Shown here one piece after another: positions 61,770 through 64,000 of a stretch of DNA of 64,000 bases. Each line of letters starts with the position of its first letter. The first letter of the stretch is position 1. A program made the translations under genes and the position numbers. The DNA comes from Limnothrix sp. FACHB-406 (GTDB lineage: Bacteria; Cyanobacteriota; Cyanobacteriia; CACIAM-69d), in contig NZ_JACJSP010000007.1 in assembly GCF_014698235.1 (NCBI RefSeq), positions 62,001-126,000 of the forward strand. The letters run 5' to 3'. The notes under the pieces are model-generated. The model saw nothing but the letters and a program-made list of their open reading frames with translations. It ran no database searches and was not told where the DNA came from.

Positions 61770-64000
61770 CTAGTTTACCAACTCAACGATCGGGAGTTGG
61801 TAGCGATCGCACCCCATGGATTGCAAACAGGAATCGATCGCCTCCACCGCTTGGTTATAAGTCGCAATTTGCTCCTGCAAAGCAGCTTTTTGTTCAGCCA
61901 GTTGCTCCAGTTGCTCTTGGGCTTCCTTCTCGATCGTTTTTTCCAAATGGTTACGGGCGATCGTGTATTGCTGCAAAATCACCTCTTCGTATTCCACCGC
62001 CACAGGCAACAGTTGCGACTTCAGAGTTTGGCTCACCGCTTGGCGAAAGGTGCTTGTCACGGTGCGCTTGACCTTGGGGGCAAAGTCGAGTTCTAACAAT
62101 TGGCGAATGGCGGGTTCTGCTTCCACCATTGGCAAAAAGTCATAGCCCACAGAAGTTTGGCGCAACACTTCCCGAAACTGATAGAGCGAAACCGAGCCTT
62201 CCTGATAGAAATCGGGACTTTCGCGCACATAGCGATCGCACTCAGTGCTCGCCTCGCTGCGAAGGGCTAATTGCACGGATTGTTCGATCGCCTTCAATCG
62301 ATCTTCTAGCCCCGCATCATCCCCCACCAATCGGCATAGCTCCCGATAATAATCCTGATGGCGGATTCGATCCATCAACAATGAAAAGAGCCGACGAATC
62401 ACCCGATCAATTTCCGCAGTTAGCACTTCTTCTAGTTCATTGGCTAAGTAATAGAACGCCTCAACCAAAATTGCTAACAAAGGAGCGGTGGAATTGCGTG
62501 GATGAGCCAACGTAGCTCGCTGATAAGCTTGCTTGACGGAAAATCCATTCAGCAGCTCTCCCATCCGTCCTTGCATCCGCACCTGCAAATTGCGGAAATC
62601 GTCTTCAAAGCTGACACATTGATTGGTGACAATCTCGTTAACTTCACGCTTTAAATGATCTGCAAAATTTTCGGCTAGGCGCTTCAGATCGGTGTTGAGT
62701 CGATCGAGCCGATTGCTTTTAATGCCTTCGAGTTCCGTGGGCTGGCTATCGAGTTCTCGGTAGCGATCGCTATACAACCGACGCAGGGCCACGCAAAGGG
62801 GCTGTAAATCATTGGCCAAAGTCGAGAAAAGTTGCGGCCGCTTTTCTTCCGTTAAATAGCGCGTGATGCCCTCTCGAAATACTTCAATGCCACTGTCATG
62901 AATCAGTTGATCCACCAGGGGTGAACCATATTCACCCAAAATCCGAACATAGTTTTCGTTTTGGCTTTCATAGTTATTAACCGAGATCCGAAAACGATTG
63001 GCCGGTAATTTGCCAGAACTGGAGCAATAGCGATTGAATTCATAGACAAACTGCGGTGTTTCTTCGGCAATTTCTGCACTTTTGATGCTGCTGGCAAAAA
63101 TGCTGTCGAGGCCGAAGCGATCGCCCGCACTGGTTTCTCGGAGTTGGCTGCCATAGAACCCCAGCAGCCCACTGGTTTTATAGAGCCGCTGTCCATCTCG
63201 AAACTGACTGGAAATCAGAGACTCTAGGCGTTGCCGCAGTTGAACGTTGTACCAAGTTTCATCAATGCGATTGAAAACAAAAAAGACCCGATCGCGAATT
63301 CCCGAATTGCTGCGCATCGCTTCCAGGAGTTCGGTTTCCTCTTTCGTCATGTCACCCGCTGCGGCTGGCTTCAGCACTGCAACCACAGCGGATGTATCTT
63401 CATTGCTAATTTTGCTGTAGGTGAGGGCGGCATCCTTTTTAACTGGTGCATCAATCCCTGGCAAATCAACCAGGACGTTACCATCTTCCAACAAAGGATG
63501 ATAGCAGTAATATTCCACCCGTTTGAGCACAGCGCTGTTGCTACCCCGGCGAGCATAGGCCGCAGCATCTTTGAGGTTAGTGAAATTGAACTGCTCCATT
63601 GAGTAGGTGGTGTTGCTGGTGGGATGAATGCGATCGCGATTAGCCCACCAGCCTTCAATCAGTAACTTGAGCGCTTTTGCCTGTTTAGCCCGTTCAGACT
63701 TAGATTCACCGCCTTCTTTTTCAACCATCTTTTCACAAGCAGTGAGAATGGTTGAAACCGTCTCTTCTCGGTTCAAATCAATTGTAGAAGAAACCCCCAG
63801 ACGCTCTAACAAAACCTGCACTTCTTCGTGGATTTCAGCCGCACTGGCAAAGGTCAATACAACCCGTTCGCGATCGCTCGGTGCATAGGCGATATAACAT
63901 TCAATGCCGGTGGCGTGACCTTCGGCACTGTAGAGCAATTCTCGACCGAGCAAGGCGTTAATCAGCATTGATTTGCCAGCGCTGAAAGCCCCCACAAAGG
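61770..64000 (-). CDS. dynamin-like GTPase (partial, N-terminus outside window)
   Basis: A large GTPase of the dynamin family; 742 complete codons are visible, and the 5' end is cut by the right edge just before the P-loop. G1 is GAFSAGKSMLINALLG, G2 Thr is in GHATGIECY, G3 is VLVDLPGIDAPV and G4 is FVFNRIDETW. A long helical stalk follows (RLNTDLKRLAENFADHLKRE and others), and the protein ends in a coiled coil (LEKTIEKEAQEQLEQLAEQK). No clear membrane helix is seen. Bacterial dynamins remodel or guard membranes, some during phage infection. It is the first visible gene of the KGK-HNH cluster. Confidence 0.9.
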   Translation of the reverse strand, partial: FVGAFSAGKSMLINALLGRELLYSAEGHATGIECYIAYAPSDRERVVLTFASAAEIHEEVQVLLERLGVSSTIDLNREETVSTILTACEKMVEKEGGESKSERAKQAKALKLLIEGWWANRDRIHPTSNTTYSMEQFNFTNLKDAAAYARRGSNSAVLKRVEYYCYHPLLEDGNVLVDLPGIDAPVKKDAALTYSKISNEDTSAVVAVLKPAAAGDMTKEETELLEAMRSNSGIRDRVFFVFNRIDETWYNVQLRQRLESLISSQFRDGQRLYKTSGLLGFYGSQLRETSAGDRFGLDSIFASSIKSAEIAEETPQFVYEFNRYCSSSGKLPANRFRISVNNYESQNENYVRILGEYGSPLVDQLIHDSGIEVFREGITRYLTEEKRPQLFSTLANDLQPLCVALRRLYSDRYRELDSQPTELEGIKSNRLDRLNTDLKRLAENFADHLKREVNEIVTNQCVSFEDDFRNLQVRMQGRMGELLNGFSVKQAYQRATLAHPRNSTAPLLAILVEAFYYLANELEEVLTAEIDRVIRRLFSLLMDRIRHQDYYRELCRLVGDDAGLEDRLKAIEQSVQLALRSEASTECDRYVRESPDFYQEGSVSLYQFREVLRQTSVGYDFLPMVEAEPAIRQLLELDFAPKVKRTVTSTFRQAVSQTLKSQLLPVAVEYEEVILQQYTIARNHLEKTIEKEAQEQLEQLAEQKAALQEQIATYNQAVEAIDSCLQSMGCDRYQLPIVELVN

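Noticed and set aside
61770-63995. GTG at 63995 as the start of the dynamin-like gene
   Set aside because: It would begin one residue before the P-loop; the frame continues to the window edge, so the true start lies outside.

Overview
The window is a stretch of chromosome from a cyanobacterium. The light-independent protochlorophyllide reductase genes chlL and chlN, a ferredoxin-thioredoxin reductase variable chain, a cyanobacterial-type gshA, a DUF1825 protein and XisI proteins all point that way, as does the very high density of GCGATCGC (HIP1) octamers. Base composition looks mid-50s percent G+C, with a few AT-rich islands. Genus cannot be told from the sequence alone.

Layout. 1-3600: RND efflux pump and its lipoprotein adaptor, with a perfect hairpin touching the adaptor start codon. 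3980-11400: tRNA-Ala, CYTH phosphatase, hisG, a pentapeptide-repeat protein, an unknown cyanobacterial protein, a cupredoxin, methionine aminopeptidase and a cell-wall amidase. 11700-21000: a coupled NfeD/SPFH pair, a multidomain PP2C phosphatase, FtrV, an anti-sigma-type ATPase, an E1-like MoeB-rhodanese enzyme beside a JAMM protease, and a group 2 sigma factor. 21800-34000: HerA/DUF87 ATPase, glycosyltransferase-TPR, endonuclease V, HhH protein, SurE, two XisI paralogues, RNase PH, release factor 1 and a short orphan MbtH-like gene. 34000-43800: HDAC-like hydrolase, gshA, Ser/Thr kinase with near-identical TPR units, Uma2 nuclease and a DnaK paralogue with a long Gly/Arg tail. 45400-50000: chlL, a DUF5331-like gene, chlN and a FIST protein. 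50100-59750: a single-chain type IIG-like restriction-modification enzyme, a membrane class III cyclase, several small secreted or membrane proteins and a two-component system. 59798-64000: an HNH protein, four KGK-family-like paralogues and a dynamin-like GTPase cut by the right edge.

The last block is the best candidate for an undescribed system. All its genes run the same way with short gaps. The HNH-KGK unit has been duplicated, and one HNH copy has decayed to an 11-codon stub that keeps its ribosome binding site. Other notable points are a 20-bp dispersed palindrome carried in frame inside the restriction-modification gene, two small elements bounded by inverted repeats (one supplies the kinase stop codon), three candidate small genes of 24-39 codons with good signals, and many short tandem repeats in intergenic DNA, including a 10-bp-period array just upstream of chlL.

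All family names rest on recognising motifs by eye. No database search was run.
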